A stretch of DNA of 7,233 bases from Nitrososphaerales archaeon (GTDB taxonomy: Archaea; Thermoproteota; Nitrososphaeria; Nitrososphaerales; UBA183): contig JASHZW010000012.1 in NCBI GenBank assembly GCA_030042335.1, positions 1 to 7,233 on the forward strand. Reading direction: 5' to 3'. Below are positions 1-5,884 of the stretch, piece after piece. Within the stretch, counting starts at the first letter, position 1, and each line of letters opens with the position of its first letter. The notes below the pieces were generated by a model. That model made no database searches. It saw nothing but the letters and a program-made list of their open reading frames with translations, and was not told the DNA's origin. Made by a program: the position numbers and the translations under genes.

Positions 1-2
1 CC

Positions 3-38
3 TTGAGCCGCAAGCTCCTGAAAAGCCTCATGGACTAG
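3..38 (+). CDS. Possible C-terminal end of an upstream gene (partial)
   Basis: Reading from base 3 gives eleven codons (LSRKLLKSLMD) before a TAG. Nine of the eleven third positions after the first base pair are G or C or otherwise match the habit of the confirmed genes here, and the basic, leucine-rich end looks like an ordinary protein C-terminus. A competing frame from base 2 stays open to 122 but has a less gene-like third-position pattern and a Pro/Arg-rich translation. Too little is present to assign a function. If real, its stop lies 224 bases before the carotenoid hydratase and in the same direction. Confidence 0.3.
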   Translation: MSRKLLKSLMD

Positions 39-247
39 AGCTCCATCTCGCTTATCTTCCGGGAAGGCTCGTGCCAGCCGATGGTCGGAAGGAGAGACAG
101 GGAGCCCGACGTCCGGCCCCCTGAGCTTGGGTTCCCTCACCTGGTCTCCGGAGCATCACCAGCACACATTCGGCGTGCATGCCACTCCGCTCGGCCCTCG
201 GCGCTTACCCGTGCCGGTCAAGAGCGCGCCGGCCTCGATCGAAAACC

Positions 248-254
248 GGTGGTG
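248..254 (+). promoter_or_regulatory. Likely Shine-Dalgarno element of cruF
   Basis: GGTGGTG contains two overlapping GGTG matches to the archaeal 16S 3' end (complement GGAGGTGATC). It stands 8 bases before ATG 263 and supports that start rather than the upstream in-frame ATG at 179. Confidence 0.4.
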
Positions 255-262
255 CAATCAGG

Positions 263-1021
263 ATGAACTCGAAGGTGCTGGCCTGGGGGGTCGCTTTCGG
301 CTACCTCGGTTACGCGGCACTCAGCGACGTACCTGCACTGTCGAAAGAGGCGATCTTTTCGGTCTATGCCTCGTCGGCCCTTTTCGTTATCCTCTACCTC
401 TATCATTCCTTCGTCAACCTCGGTACCAGGACCGCTCTCAAGTACCTGGCTCTTGCATCGGTCCTGGGGTACTCGTTCGAATACCTCTTCATAACCACGG
501 GCTGGATCGGGAGGTATGTCTACACCGCAGACCTTGCACCGTTGCTCGGTCCGGTCCCTCTCTTCATACCCCTGCTCTGGGCGGCTCTGAGCTATTTCTG
601 TCTGATCGCAGCCGGCAACCCCCTGACTTCCGCGGTGTTGATGGTGCTTCTCGATGTCTCCTTCGACCCCAGGTTCTCTCTGACCCTCTGGCACTGGCTG
701 ACTCCGGGTCAGTACTTCGGAGTGCCCCTCTCAAATTTCATCGGCTGGTTCATCACCGCCGTTACGATATACGGGATCTTCTTTCTGACGACAAAGGCCC
801 GGCTCCCGGGGACGAAGCAGGCGGTCGCCTTCTATCTGGGCCTGGGACTCTTCAACGGAGCACTTCCGGACCTGATACCGGGATTGTACCTTGCGGGTGA
901 GATATCGATAGCCCTCTTCAGCTGCTCTGCGCTGCTTCTCTTCGTCCATGCTCGAAGGGTCGCGAAGCCCGTCCCCCGCCAGGAGACTATGCTTCCGCCC
1001 GGCGGCTCGCCCGCGAGCTGA
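263..1021 (+). CDS. cruF: CruF-like carotenoid 1,2-hydratase (DUF422 family, bisanhydrobacterioruberin hydratase type)
   Basis: This 252-residue integral membrane protein resembles the CruF/DUF422 family. Family members add water to the psi ends of acyclic carotenoids; in haloarchaea this is the last step to bacterioruberin. The recognised motifs, numbered from ATG 263, are SFEYLFITTGWIGRYVY (about 71-87), GPVPLFIPLLW (96-106), DVSFDP (131-136) and WHWLTPGQYFGVPLSNFIGW (143-162), where acidic and aromatic residues cluster between membrane segments. I count about seven hydrophobic segments, and the length is near that of known members. ATG 263 was chosen over the in-frame ATG at 179 because the extra 28 residues are Arg-rich and unlike the family, and because GGTG elements at 248-254 lie about 8 bases before 263. 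No TATA box is obvious. No other carotenoid gene is visible beside it, so substrate is inferred; hydration of C40 lycopene-type ends or of a C50 carotenoid are both possible. Confidence 0.85.
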   Translation: MNSKVLAWGVAFGYLGYAALSDVPALSKEAIFSVYASSALFVILYLYHSFVNLGTRTALKYLALASVLGYSFEYLFITTGWIGRYVYTADLAPLLGPVPLFIPLLWAALSYFCLIAAGNPLTSAVLMVLLDVSFDPRFSLTLWHWLTPGQYFGVPLSNFIGWFITAVTIYGIFFLTTKARLPGTKQAVAFYLGLGLFNGALPDLIPGLYLAGEISIALFSCSALLLFVHARRVAKPVPRQETMLPPGGSPAS

Positions 1022-1061
1022 CGTACGCGGCGACTCAATATAGATTCAGGATTGCGTAGGC

Positions 1062-1069
1062 TTAAATTT
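1062..1069 (+). promoter_or_regulatory. TATA-like box for the membrane protein starting at 1091
   Basis: TTAAATTT is centred about 25.5 bases before TTG 1091, the spacing expected between an archaeal TATA box and the transcription start. The mRNA would begin at or beside the start codon (leaderless). The box lies inside the longer open frame that begins at TTG 1052, which argues against that earlier start. Confidence 0.5.
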
Positions 1070-1090
1070 CAATCAGAGAGGTTACGAGGG

Positions 1091-1693
1091 TTGCTCCCAT
1101 CGTTCCCCTTTTCCTATCTGCCCGAGAACTTTGGTTTCCTGGCAGCCGTCTTCGTGTTGACCATATCCCTGATGATGCTGTTCGTCGGGAGCAGGATCAT
1201 TCAGTGGCTCTCGTTCGTCGTGGTCGGCCTGATGGTCGCCTGGGCGGGGACCATTCTCGGAGGCGATGCCCTCGGACCGGCGGGAGCCGTAGTGGGATTC
1301 GTCGGAGGCTTCGCCCTCGGCGGATCGGCAACGCTGCTGTTCCTTCCCGCTGGGATGGGCCTGGCGATGGGGCTCGTCGCGGCAGCCATCGCAATGACGT
1401 TCGTCTCGGTTCCTGTCGTCCCGCCGCTGGTGGGGATAGTCGGGTTCGCGTACGGATATCTTCTGACCGACTTCCTGCTGCCCGCCATATCGGCGGTCGT
1501 GGGAGGCTCGATGCTGTTTGAGGCGTCGGTGTCCGCAGGATTTCCCCTCGCAGAATCGCTCTTCGTGTCTGCGGCGCTGGTGGTCGCGGGGACGATGATA
1601 CAAGTCTATATCTCCAGGCGCGCGGGGAATCTTTTCGGGCAGAGGACGCTTTACAGGGCAAGGAAGGCCAGAGGTTCCAGCGCCCAGGTCTAA
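1091..1693 (+). CDS. Glycine-rich multi-pass membrane protein, possibly DUF4203/TMEM198-like
   Basis: About 200 residues with roughly six hydrophobic segments. The first begins near residue 15 (FGFLAAVFVLTISLMMLFVG). The middle is rich in Gly, Ala and Val with small-residue spacing (for example AVVGFVGGFALGG), which suits tightly packed helices, and the C-terminal tail is basic (RRAGNLFGQRTLYRARKARG) and probably cytoplasmic. The pattern recalls the poorly characterised DUF4203/TMEM198-like membrane proteins, but I see no catalytic motif and propose no function. The frame is open from TTG 1052; TTG 1091 is preferred because a TATA-like box overlaps the extra 13 codons at the right spacing. 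It lies 69 bases after cruF in the same direction but seems to have its own promoter. Its TAA is one base from the stop of the convergent minus-strand gene. Confidence 0.7.
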   Translation: MLPSFPFSYLPENFGFLAAVFVLTISLMMLFVGSRIIQWLSFVVVGLMVAWAGTILGGDALGPAGAVVGFVGGFALGGSATLLFLPAGMGLAMGLVAAAIAMTFVSVPVVPPLVGIVGFAYGYLLTDFLLPAISAVVGGSMLFEASVSAGFPLAESLFVSAALVVAGTMIQVYISRRAGNLFGQRTLYRARKARGSSAQV

Positions 1694-1694
1694 G

Positions 1695-1898
1695 TCACAG
1701 ACCCACATCAGTCTGCCTGGTTCGTAGTCCCCAGAACCGTCCTTCCTTCATCCGGGAGACTGTGTGTTTTGAACACCATTTGAAACTCCCGTTATCGGAC
1801 GTGACATGCCATCTGGCGAGCGAGTGACATCCGGCCTCGTCACACCTGCATCCCAAGTCCACTTTGGCAACCCGACCGGTGCATGCGCTGAAGCTCAT
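1695..1898 (-). CDS. Small Cys/His putative zinc-binding protein
   Basis: A 67-residue ORF starting at ATG 1898. It carries C19-x4-C24 and, 17 residues later, C42-x2-H45, in the context CDEAGCHSLARWHV and FKWCSKH. This layout (two Cys near the N-terminus, a beta-like stretch, then CxxH) resembles small zinc-ribbon-like proteins common in archaea and bacteria; C6 and C17 are additional cysteines. The rest is basic. No enzyme motif is present and no family name can be given. A role in nucleic-acid or protein binding is only a guess. No clear Shine-Dalgarno precedes the ATG and a TGA closes the frame seven codons upstream. It could be read from a weak TATA-like box near 1992-1999 or by readthrough from the surface-protein gene upstream. 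It could still be a chance ORF, but the motif spacing argues against that. Confidence 0.55.
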   Translation of the reverse strand: MSFSACTGRVAKVDLGCRCDEAGCHSLARWHVTSDNGSFKWCSKHTVSRMKEGRFWGLRTRQTDVGL

Positions 1899-1948
1899 CA
1901 GGCATAGCCGCGTCTGTCACATACTTCTCGATTCTTGCATAGCCAGTG

Positions 1949-2020
1949 GATTCAGGGTTCGCCCCTCTGGAAAAGGTCTCGACGCTGAATCTGTATTTAC
2001 TCGCAGAACCCTAGCGAACC
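1949..2020. repeat. Overlapping short inverted repeats in the intergenic region
   Basis: GATTCAG (1949-1955) pairs with CTGAATC (1985-1991). The overlapping AGGGTTC (1954-1960) pairs with GAACCCT (2006-2012), and GGTTCGC (1956-1962) pairs with GCGAACC (2014-2020). These pairings exclude each other, so the RNA could take alternative folds. It lies just past the stop of the surface-protein gene and before the small Cys/His gene, where a 3' end or leader structure would act. No U-run follows, so it is not a standard terminator, and no tRNA fold can be made. Confidence 0.3.
1992..1999 (-). promoter_or_regulatory. Weak TATA-like box upstream of the small Cys/His gene
   Basis: On the minus strand this reads TAAATACA in an otherwise GC-rich stretch. 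Transcription would start near 1970 and leave a leader of about 70 bases before ATG 1898. That is longer than the leaderless arrangement of other genes here, so the assignment is weak. Confidence 0.25.
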
Positions 2021-2027
2021 GGAGCCG

Positions 2028-4493
2028 TTAGGAGACCGCTTCGAAGCCGGCTTCCAGCTCGGCTTTCGCGTGCCTTCTCCTCTGCCTCAGCAGGAAGACC
2101 CCTGCAGCGACCGCCGCCACGACTATGGCGACGGGTATGTACCAATAGGTTGCCAGGTCCTGGAAGAGGGTAGCGCGGGGCTTGGCGGGCAGGGCGAAGA
2201 CCGAAAACGCGGCCGACACCTGGAATTTTCCGAATATCGTACTGGACGCCCTTGCAGTCACGTTGGCCGATCCCGACCTGGCGGGCGTGAGGATAGTCTG
2301 TGCGATGCCGTCCGAGTTCGTCGTCTCGTTGTTGTGGGACGTGAAGACGTTGTAGGCGTTCCAGAACACGGTGACGTTACTTAGAGGCTGGCCCAGCAGC
2401 GTGACCTTGACGATCGCGACTTCGGTCTGGTTCGCGTATATGAAAGCGGGGGAGGAGAGCGTGAGACTGGCGGCGAACGGGAACGCAGAGACCTTCAGCG
2501 TGGCCGTCGAGGAAGCGAGCCCGCTCGCCGACGCCGTGAAGGTCGTGCTTCCCGCCGAAGCCGGATCGAGCGAGAGGCTCGCGTAGTCGGCGCCCTGAGG
2601 TATCGTCACAAACATGGTTTCGTTGAAGAGGCTCGAGTTTGAGGACGTCAGAACGACCCTTGTCGCTTCCCTGGCGCTTGCCGGATTCCCGGCCGCGTCC
2701 TGAAGCTGCACATAGAGGACCGGGAAGTTGCCTGTCTCCGGCTGCAGAACGGAGGAGGGCGCGAGGTAGACCTGCAGCTTTGTCGGCGCCGGAATCTCTG
2801 TGGTGACAAGTAGAGTACCAGAATTCAACCCGGGCGAGGAAGCAGTGATGTTAGCTCCTCCGGGCAGGGTGCTCGTCTGGACCGGAACGAGGACCCCTAT
2901 GCTCCCCTGGGGTATCGTGACGGTCTGTTCGACGGAAAGCACGTTCGTCTGCGACGAGACCAGCTGAATCACTATGTTATCGGGTGCTATCGCTGGCGCC
3001 CCGCTCGAGTCGAGAAGGTCGACCGCGAGCGCCGGGTAGTTACCCCCGTCGGCAGGAAGTTCTGTGCTCGGCGAAGATACTGACGAGCTCCCCGAAGATG
3101 CCGAGGATCCGTAGACCGAGAGGGAAATCTGGTATGGAACCGGGCCATAGGTAGACATCGACACACTTGCGGGCAGCAGGTTGGTCGCGGATGCCGTGAC
3201 AGTCGTCGACCCTGACGCGTAGGTAGACTGGAAGTAGGAGACAGTGTACGACTGACCTGCAGGTATCACTATCGAGCTGGGGACCGACCCTATCGCGGAG
3301 CTGGACGAAGCCAAGGAAATGTTGTAACCTGACCCACTCGCCACCGCTGGCTGGGAGTTGGCGCCAACCAGTTCAATGACGACGGCGTTGGCGTACTGGG
3401 AGTCGTCCGCCAGAACGGGGTTCGGGTTAGCAAAGATCTTCAATGCGGTCGGAGTCGACGGCGCGAACGTCGTCACGACCGAGGACGAAGCATCGAGACC
3501 CTGCGACGTCGCGGTTATCGTGGCCGTGCCGGGCACGGCGGAGGATGAGAAGTTGACCCATGTGTAGATAGAGCCGGCTGGAATCGTGACGCTATCGGGA
3601 ACGGTCGCGATCGATGTGTTGGAAGACCTGAGGGTCACAAGGATAGGCGACGGGGCGCGCGCCGGATTGCCCGATTCGTCCGTGAGCGCGATCATCAGGA
3701 GACCGCTCGAGCTTGTAGACAGCTGGCTCGGTTCCACGGTCGCGGTGAGCTTCAGAGGTGCAGGTCCCTCGACGGTGATCGACACACTTCCCTTCGGGTA
3801 GCCGGATGCAAAGGCAGTAATCGTTGGGGTTCCCGGGGTGAAAGATGTCGTGAAGTTCCCTATCGTAAGCGACTGGTTTGCGGGTATCGTGACCTGGTTC
3901 TGTGCTAGGGTCACGACGCTTGTGTCGGACGAGGACAGCTGAATCGTTACCGCCGAGGGTGCCTTGGCAGGCAGCCCCTGGTCGTCCGTCAGCTCCACGA
4001 CGATACTCCCCTGGTTGCTCGGCTGACCGCTGGGACTGGCCAGGAGCGTGGAGGGCGTGGCGAAGAGCTGGATGTGGCTCGGGAATCCGCTCGGAATCGC
4101 CGTTTCGAGACTGGCAGAAGCGGAGGTCAGTCCGGGCGAAGACGCGGTTATCGTCGTCTGACCGGGGGTAGTCGTGGTTGTGAAGTTCGCGATGACGAAA
4201 CTCTGGCCTGCGGCTATAACGACCGAGCTGGGAAGCGTCCCAACGTTGTTCTGGGATACGGAGAGGTACACCGTCGTGTTCGTCGATGCCAAGGAGGGAG
4301 CGCTCGCCGAGGTGACGAGAGACACCGTGACCGCCCCATATGAGAGCCCGTCGGCGGGAAGCTCGGAGGGGGTGACAGACAAACTCAAAGAAGCAGCATT
4401 AAGGCTGGCAGTGGTTGCCCCATGCGCGAAGGCAAACGCAGGAGAAACGAGCAGAAGCAGTACGACCAGGACAGCGACGCGAGCTTTGTTCAA
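2028..4493 (-). CDS. Secreted, membrane-anchored surface protein with seven Ig-like (Big/invasin-type) modules
   Basis: An 821-residue type I membrane protein. Residues 1-23 form a signal peptide (basic N-terminus, Leu/Val core, AFA before HG). Modules of about 100-117 residues follow at roughly 37-135, 138-245, 247-344, 349-453, 454-570 and 571-670. Each carries a V-T-I-P-A/Q-G-like strand (near 91, 201, 302, 408, 525, 629) and then a G-x-T-x-I-T-A-S-x-x-G-L-like strand. Several also have D-x-x-G-x-P-A-x-A-P. A seventh, divergent module (672-770) carries the TNSDGIAQTILTP signature of Big_1/invasin-type folds. A single helix (about 783-803), then RQRRRH and a short acidic tail, anchors the C-terminus. 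There are no cysteines and 14 N-glycosylation sequons, fitting an exposed archaeal glycoprotein. A role in adhesion, cell envelope or cell contact is inferred. The start is TTG 4493: no ATG lies in frame before the TGA upstream, and GGGTGG stands 7 bases ahead. Confidence 0.85.
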   Translation of the reverse strand: MNKARVAVLVVLLLLVSPAFAFAHGATTASLNAASLSLSVTPSELPADGLSYGAVTVSLVTSASAPSLASTNTTVYLSVSQNNVGTLPSSVVIAAGQSFVIANFTTTTTPGQTTITASSPGLTSASASLETAIPSGFPSHIQLFATPSTLLASPSGQPSNQGSIVVELTDDQGLPAKAPSAVTIQLSSSDTSVVTLAQNQVTIPANQSLTIGNFTTSFTPGTPTITAFASGYPKGSVSITVEGPAPLKLTATVEPSQLSTSSSGLLMIALTDESGNPARAPSPILVTLRSSNTSIATVPDSVTIPAGSIYTWVNFSSSAVPGTATITATSQGLDASSSVVTTFAPSTPTALKIFANPNPVLADDSQYANAVVIELVGANSQPAVASGSGYNISLASSSSAIGSVPSSIVIPAGQSYTVSYFQSTYASGSTTVTASATNLLPASVSMSTYGPVPYQISLSVYGSSASSGSSSVSSPSTELPADGGNYPALAVDLLDSSGAPAIAPDNIVIQLVSSQTNVLSVEQTVTIPQGSIGVLVPVQTSTLPGGANITASSPGLNSGTLLVTTEIPAPTKLQVYLAPSSVLQPETGNFPVLYVQLQDAAGNPASAREATRVVLTSSNSSLFNETMFVTIPQGADYASLSLDPASAGSTTFTASASGLASSTATLKVSAFPFAASLTLSSPAFIYANQTEVAIVKVTLLGQPLSNVTVFWNAYNVFTSHNNETTNSDGIAQTILTPARSGSANVTARASSTIFGKFQVSAAFSVFALPAKPRATLFQDLATYWYIPVAIVVAAVAAGVFLLRQRRRHAKAELEAGFEAVS

Positions 4494-4500
4494 GTTCTGT

Positions 4501-4506
4501 CCACCC
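4501..4506 (-). promoter_or_regulatory. Shine-Dalgarno element of the surface-protein gene
   Basis: On the minus strand this reads GGGTGG, ending 7 bases before TTG 4493. It matches the GGTG core of the archaeal ribosome-binding sequence and supports a TTG start with a leader, unlike the leaderless pattern of neighbouring genes. No convincing TATA box could be fixed in 4507-4607; TTGAAATAG (4522-4530) and GGATATGG (4548-4555) are weak candidates. Confidence 0.45.
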
Positions 4507-4607
4507 GGTGGTCCTGAATTGCTATTTCAACTCTAAGGATTTCTACTCCATATCCACAACAGGTAGCACCCACCCTGATGGTCGGCAACACGCCCAAACT
4601 CCGAATT

Positions 4608-4820
4608 CTACCTTCCCGCCAGCTCTTTCTTGATCTGTTCGAACTGCCTGTGGAACTCCCTTGCAACCCTGTCCCTGTCCTGTTCCTGCATCATCGATGT
4701 GGCAGCGAACGACGCTATCTCAAGTATCTCGTGGTCAATCCGGAGGTGCTCGACGAGGGTCGTCTTTTCGGAGAACTCCCTGTCGCATATGCGACATGAG
4801 TATCCCTCTTTCAAGCCCAT
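4608..4820 (-). CDS. Small single C2H2 zinc-finger protein
   Basis: A 70-residue protein with one classic C2H2 finger: C9-x2-C12-x12-H25-x4-H30, in YSCRICDREF and LVEHLRIDH, with F16 and L22 as core hydrophobic residues. A charged helical C-terminus follows (about 32-70, ending QFEQIKKELAGR) that could form an amphipathic or coiled helix for dimerisation or partner binding. Small archaeal proteins of this build are often presumed DNA- or protein-binding regulators; the target is unknown. The frame is open to TTG 4898, which would add 26 residues. ATG 4820 is preferred because a GATATATC box lies 26 bases upstream, inside the longer version. The gene lies 114 bases ahead of the surface-protein gene on the same strand, so regulation of or co-transcription with that gene is possible but not shown. 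Confidence 0.75.
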   Translation of the reverse strand: MGLKEGYSCRICDREFSEKTTLVEHLRIDHEILEIASFAATSMMQEQDRDRVAREFHRQFEQIKKELAGR

Positions 4821-4834
4821 GATATCATCGGTCG

Positions 4835-4842
4835 GGTGCACC
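4835..4842. repeat. Palindrome between TATA box and start of the zinc-finger gene
   Basis: GGTGCACC is a perfect 8-base palindrome directly beside the TATA box (4843-4850) and between it and the ATG. A protein bound there would block transcription, so it is a candidate repressor site, perhaps for autoregulation. An 8-base palindrome can also arise by chance. Confidence 0.25.
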
Positions 4843-4850
4843 GATATATC
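4843..4850 (-). promoter_or_regulatory. TATA box of the zinc-finger gene
   Basis: GATATATC, centred 26.5 bases upstream of ATG 4820, matches the archaeal TATA-to-start distance and implies a leaderless mRNA. It decides the start codon of this gene. Confidence 0.55.
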
Positions 4851-4914
4851 CGTTTGTGGTCTATGCGGAAAACCAGCCTCAGGTAATTCTTGATTCAAGC
4901 ATACAACACGTCAC

Positions 4915-4931
4915 TCCCGCCGCGTGCGGGA
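4915..4931. other. Small GC-rich hairpin in the gap between the zinc-finger and KaiC-like genes
   Basis: TCCCGC (4915-4920) pairs with GCGGGA (4926-4931) around a five-base loop. It lies 112 bases past the stop of the KaiC-like gene on the minus strand and could mark an RNA 3' end, but no T-run follows on either strand. Nothing else recognisable was found in 4851-5042. Confidence 0.25.
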
Positions 4932-5042
4932 AACAAGCCGCCCTGGCCAGCCTTGCGGAGGACCCGAGGGAGACACTCTTCCGTTCCGCCACCACCTGTG
5001 AACAAGGAGGCAATCCACTACCATGCCTCTGCCTGATGCAGC

Positions 5043-5831
5043 TCAGATGGTGTAGGGGAGTATCTCGAGACCCTTGGGACCGAACACCACCATGTGGTAC
5101 TTCCGGCTGTGCTCGGTGCCTCTCATCTTTCTTACCATGAACCTCGTTCTGAGCTCCATGCTCTCGGCCAGGTAGTTCTCGACCAGGAAGACTCCGTCCG
5201 CCACGAACTCTTCGAGGCTGCTGCTGAAATCGTTCTGACCCTGGAAGCGGCTGACGGTCATCAGCGTCGTGACGCCTTCCCTCTTCAGAGTCTTGTAGAT
5301 CAGGTGCATGAGAAAGGTGTAGTCAAACTTCTCTCCTGCGCCGCTCAGGAACGCGGTCAGAGAGTCAACGACGAGCCTCTTCGCCTTTAGCTCGTCTACG
5401 GCAGCAAGGAGGGTGTCGATGTTGGACCCCATGCCCCTTCCCTCGAGCGCCTCGAGGTCAACCAACTTCAGCTTCTTCTCCTTCTCGAGCGACCCCAGGT
5501 CCATTCCAAACTTCGCCATGTTCTTCCTGAGGCTTGCGACGTCTTCCTCGAAGGTGGCGAAGACCACCGGCTCACCGAGCACTTTGGCCCCGTAGTACGC
5601 AAACTGCGTGGAAAAGATGGTTTTTCCGGTCCCGATACCTCCCACGAGCAGGCCGAAGTCGCCAGCTTGGAGTCCGCCTTGAATCAGGTCGTCGAGACCC
5701 GGGACGCCCGTTGGTTCCCTCTTGTTCGCTGCCAATAACGACCACAAAGGTACAAAAGGCGGTACTATATTGTTTTTGCCGTATTCCAATGCTTCCCGCG
5801 AAAAGCTTTTGGAACCGGAAACAAAGCCCAT
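5043..5831 (-). CDS. Single-domain KaiC-like RecA-superfamily ATPase
   Basis: A 262-residue protein of the KaiC/RadA-like ATPase group (COG0467 type). In order: the family opening TGVPGLDDLIQGGL (41-54), Walker A GGIGTGKT (64-71), the paired glutamates of TFEED (E95, E96), which match the catalytic glutamates of KaiC, Walker B RLVVD (152-156), and the C-terminal VRKMRGTEHS strand (233-242) characteristic of the family. All key residues are intact, so ATP binding and hydrolysis are expected. There is one ATPase domain, unlike the two of cyanobacterial KaiC, and no kaiA or kaiB is present, so a clock role is not implied. Archaeal relatives include signalling ATPases and ArlH. The start is uncertain: ATG 5831 has a TATA-like box about 22 bases upstream, but residues 1-32 are poorly typical, AT-richer and contain an AATATAG box, so TTG 5735 (230 residues) is a real alternative. 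It is divergent from the Lrp-like regulator. Confidence 0.85.
   Translation of the reverse strand: MGFVSGSKSFSREALEYGKNNIVPPFVPLWSLLAANKREPTGVPGLDDLIQGGLQAGDFGLLVGGIGTGKTIFSTQFAYYGAKVLGEPVVFATFEEDVASLRKNMAKFGMDLGSLEKEKKLKLVDLEALEGRGMGSNIDTLLAAVDELKAKRLVVDSLTAFLSGAGEKFDYTFLMHLIYKTLKREGVTTLMTVSRFQGQNDFSSSLEEFVADGVFLVENYLAESMELRTRFMVRKMRGTEHSRKYHMVVFGPKGLEILPYTI
5765..5771 (-). promoter_or_regulatory. Possible internal TATA box of the KaiC-like gene
   Basis: The minus strand reads AATATAG, preceded by an A-rich GCAAAAA that resembles a TFB-recognition element. Transcription from it would begin near 5742 and give a message starting just before TTG 5735. It competes with the box at 5851-5856. Confidence 0.3.
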
Positions 5832-5833
5832 AG

Positions 5834-5845
5834 GTGAGTATTCAC
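5834..5845. repeat. Inverted repeat at the KaiC-like gene promoter
   Basis: GTGA-GTAT-TCAC forms a perfect 4-base-arm inverted repeat. It lies between the TATA-like box (5851-5856) and ATG 5831, inside the 77-base divergent intergenic region, and is a candidate operator for the adjacent HTH regulator. The arms are short, so confidence is low. Confidence 0.3.
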
Positions 5846-5850
5846 ACCCG

Positions 5851-5856
5851 TATACA
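5851..5856 (-). promoter_or_regulatory. TATA-like box upstream of the KaiC-like gene
   Basis: TGTATA-type sequence (TATACA on the + strand) centred about 22 bases before ATG 5831, slightly short of the usual archaeal spacing. It would give a leaderless or very short leader transcript. Confidence 0.35.
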
Positions 5857-5876
5857 TCGATTTGGCATCCATATCG

Positions 5877-5884
5877 TTTTATTA
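5877..5884 (+). promoter_or_regulatory. TATA box of the Lrp-like regulator gene
   Basis: TTTTATTA centred 28.5 bases upstream of ATG 5909, consistent with a leaderless mRNA. No Shine-Dalgarno is present just before the ATG, which agrees. Confidence 0.5.

Noticed and set aside
179..262. 28-residue N-terminal extension of the CruF-like protein
   Set aside because: Arg-rich and unlike the family's hydrophobic start; a GGTG ribosome-binding element supports ATG 263.
127..900. Long + strand ORF of 257 residues overlapping cruF
   Set aside because: Pro/Arg/Ser-rich translation without motifs; it lies in another frame of the clear CruF-like gene.
1082..1708. Minus-strand ORF of 208 residues opposite the Gly-rich membrane protein
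   Set aside because: His/Arg/Gln-rich low-complexity translation typical of the complement of a hydrophobic membrane gene.
1949..2020. Possible tRNA or tRNA-derived attachment site, suggested by GGTTCGC
   Set aside because: No acceptor stem, D-arm or anticodon arm can be built around it, and no integrase or direct repeat is present.
2028..4493. Repeat-rich region considered as a CRISPR or tandem DNA repeat
   Set aside because: The repeats are protein-level modules of about 100-117 codons with divergent DNA, not short identical repeats with spacers.
5004..5055. AAGGAGG followed 12 bases later by a ten-codon ORF (ATG 5023 to TAG 5055)
   Set aside because: The spacing is long, the ORF overlaps the end of the KaiC-like gene on the other strand, and no gene follows on the + strand for a leader peptide to control.
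4856..5140. + strand ORF of 94 residues with several cysteines
   Set aside because: It overlaps the 3' end of the KaiC-like gene, has no Cys spacing that forms a metal site and no promoter; the cysteines come from GC-rich composition.
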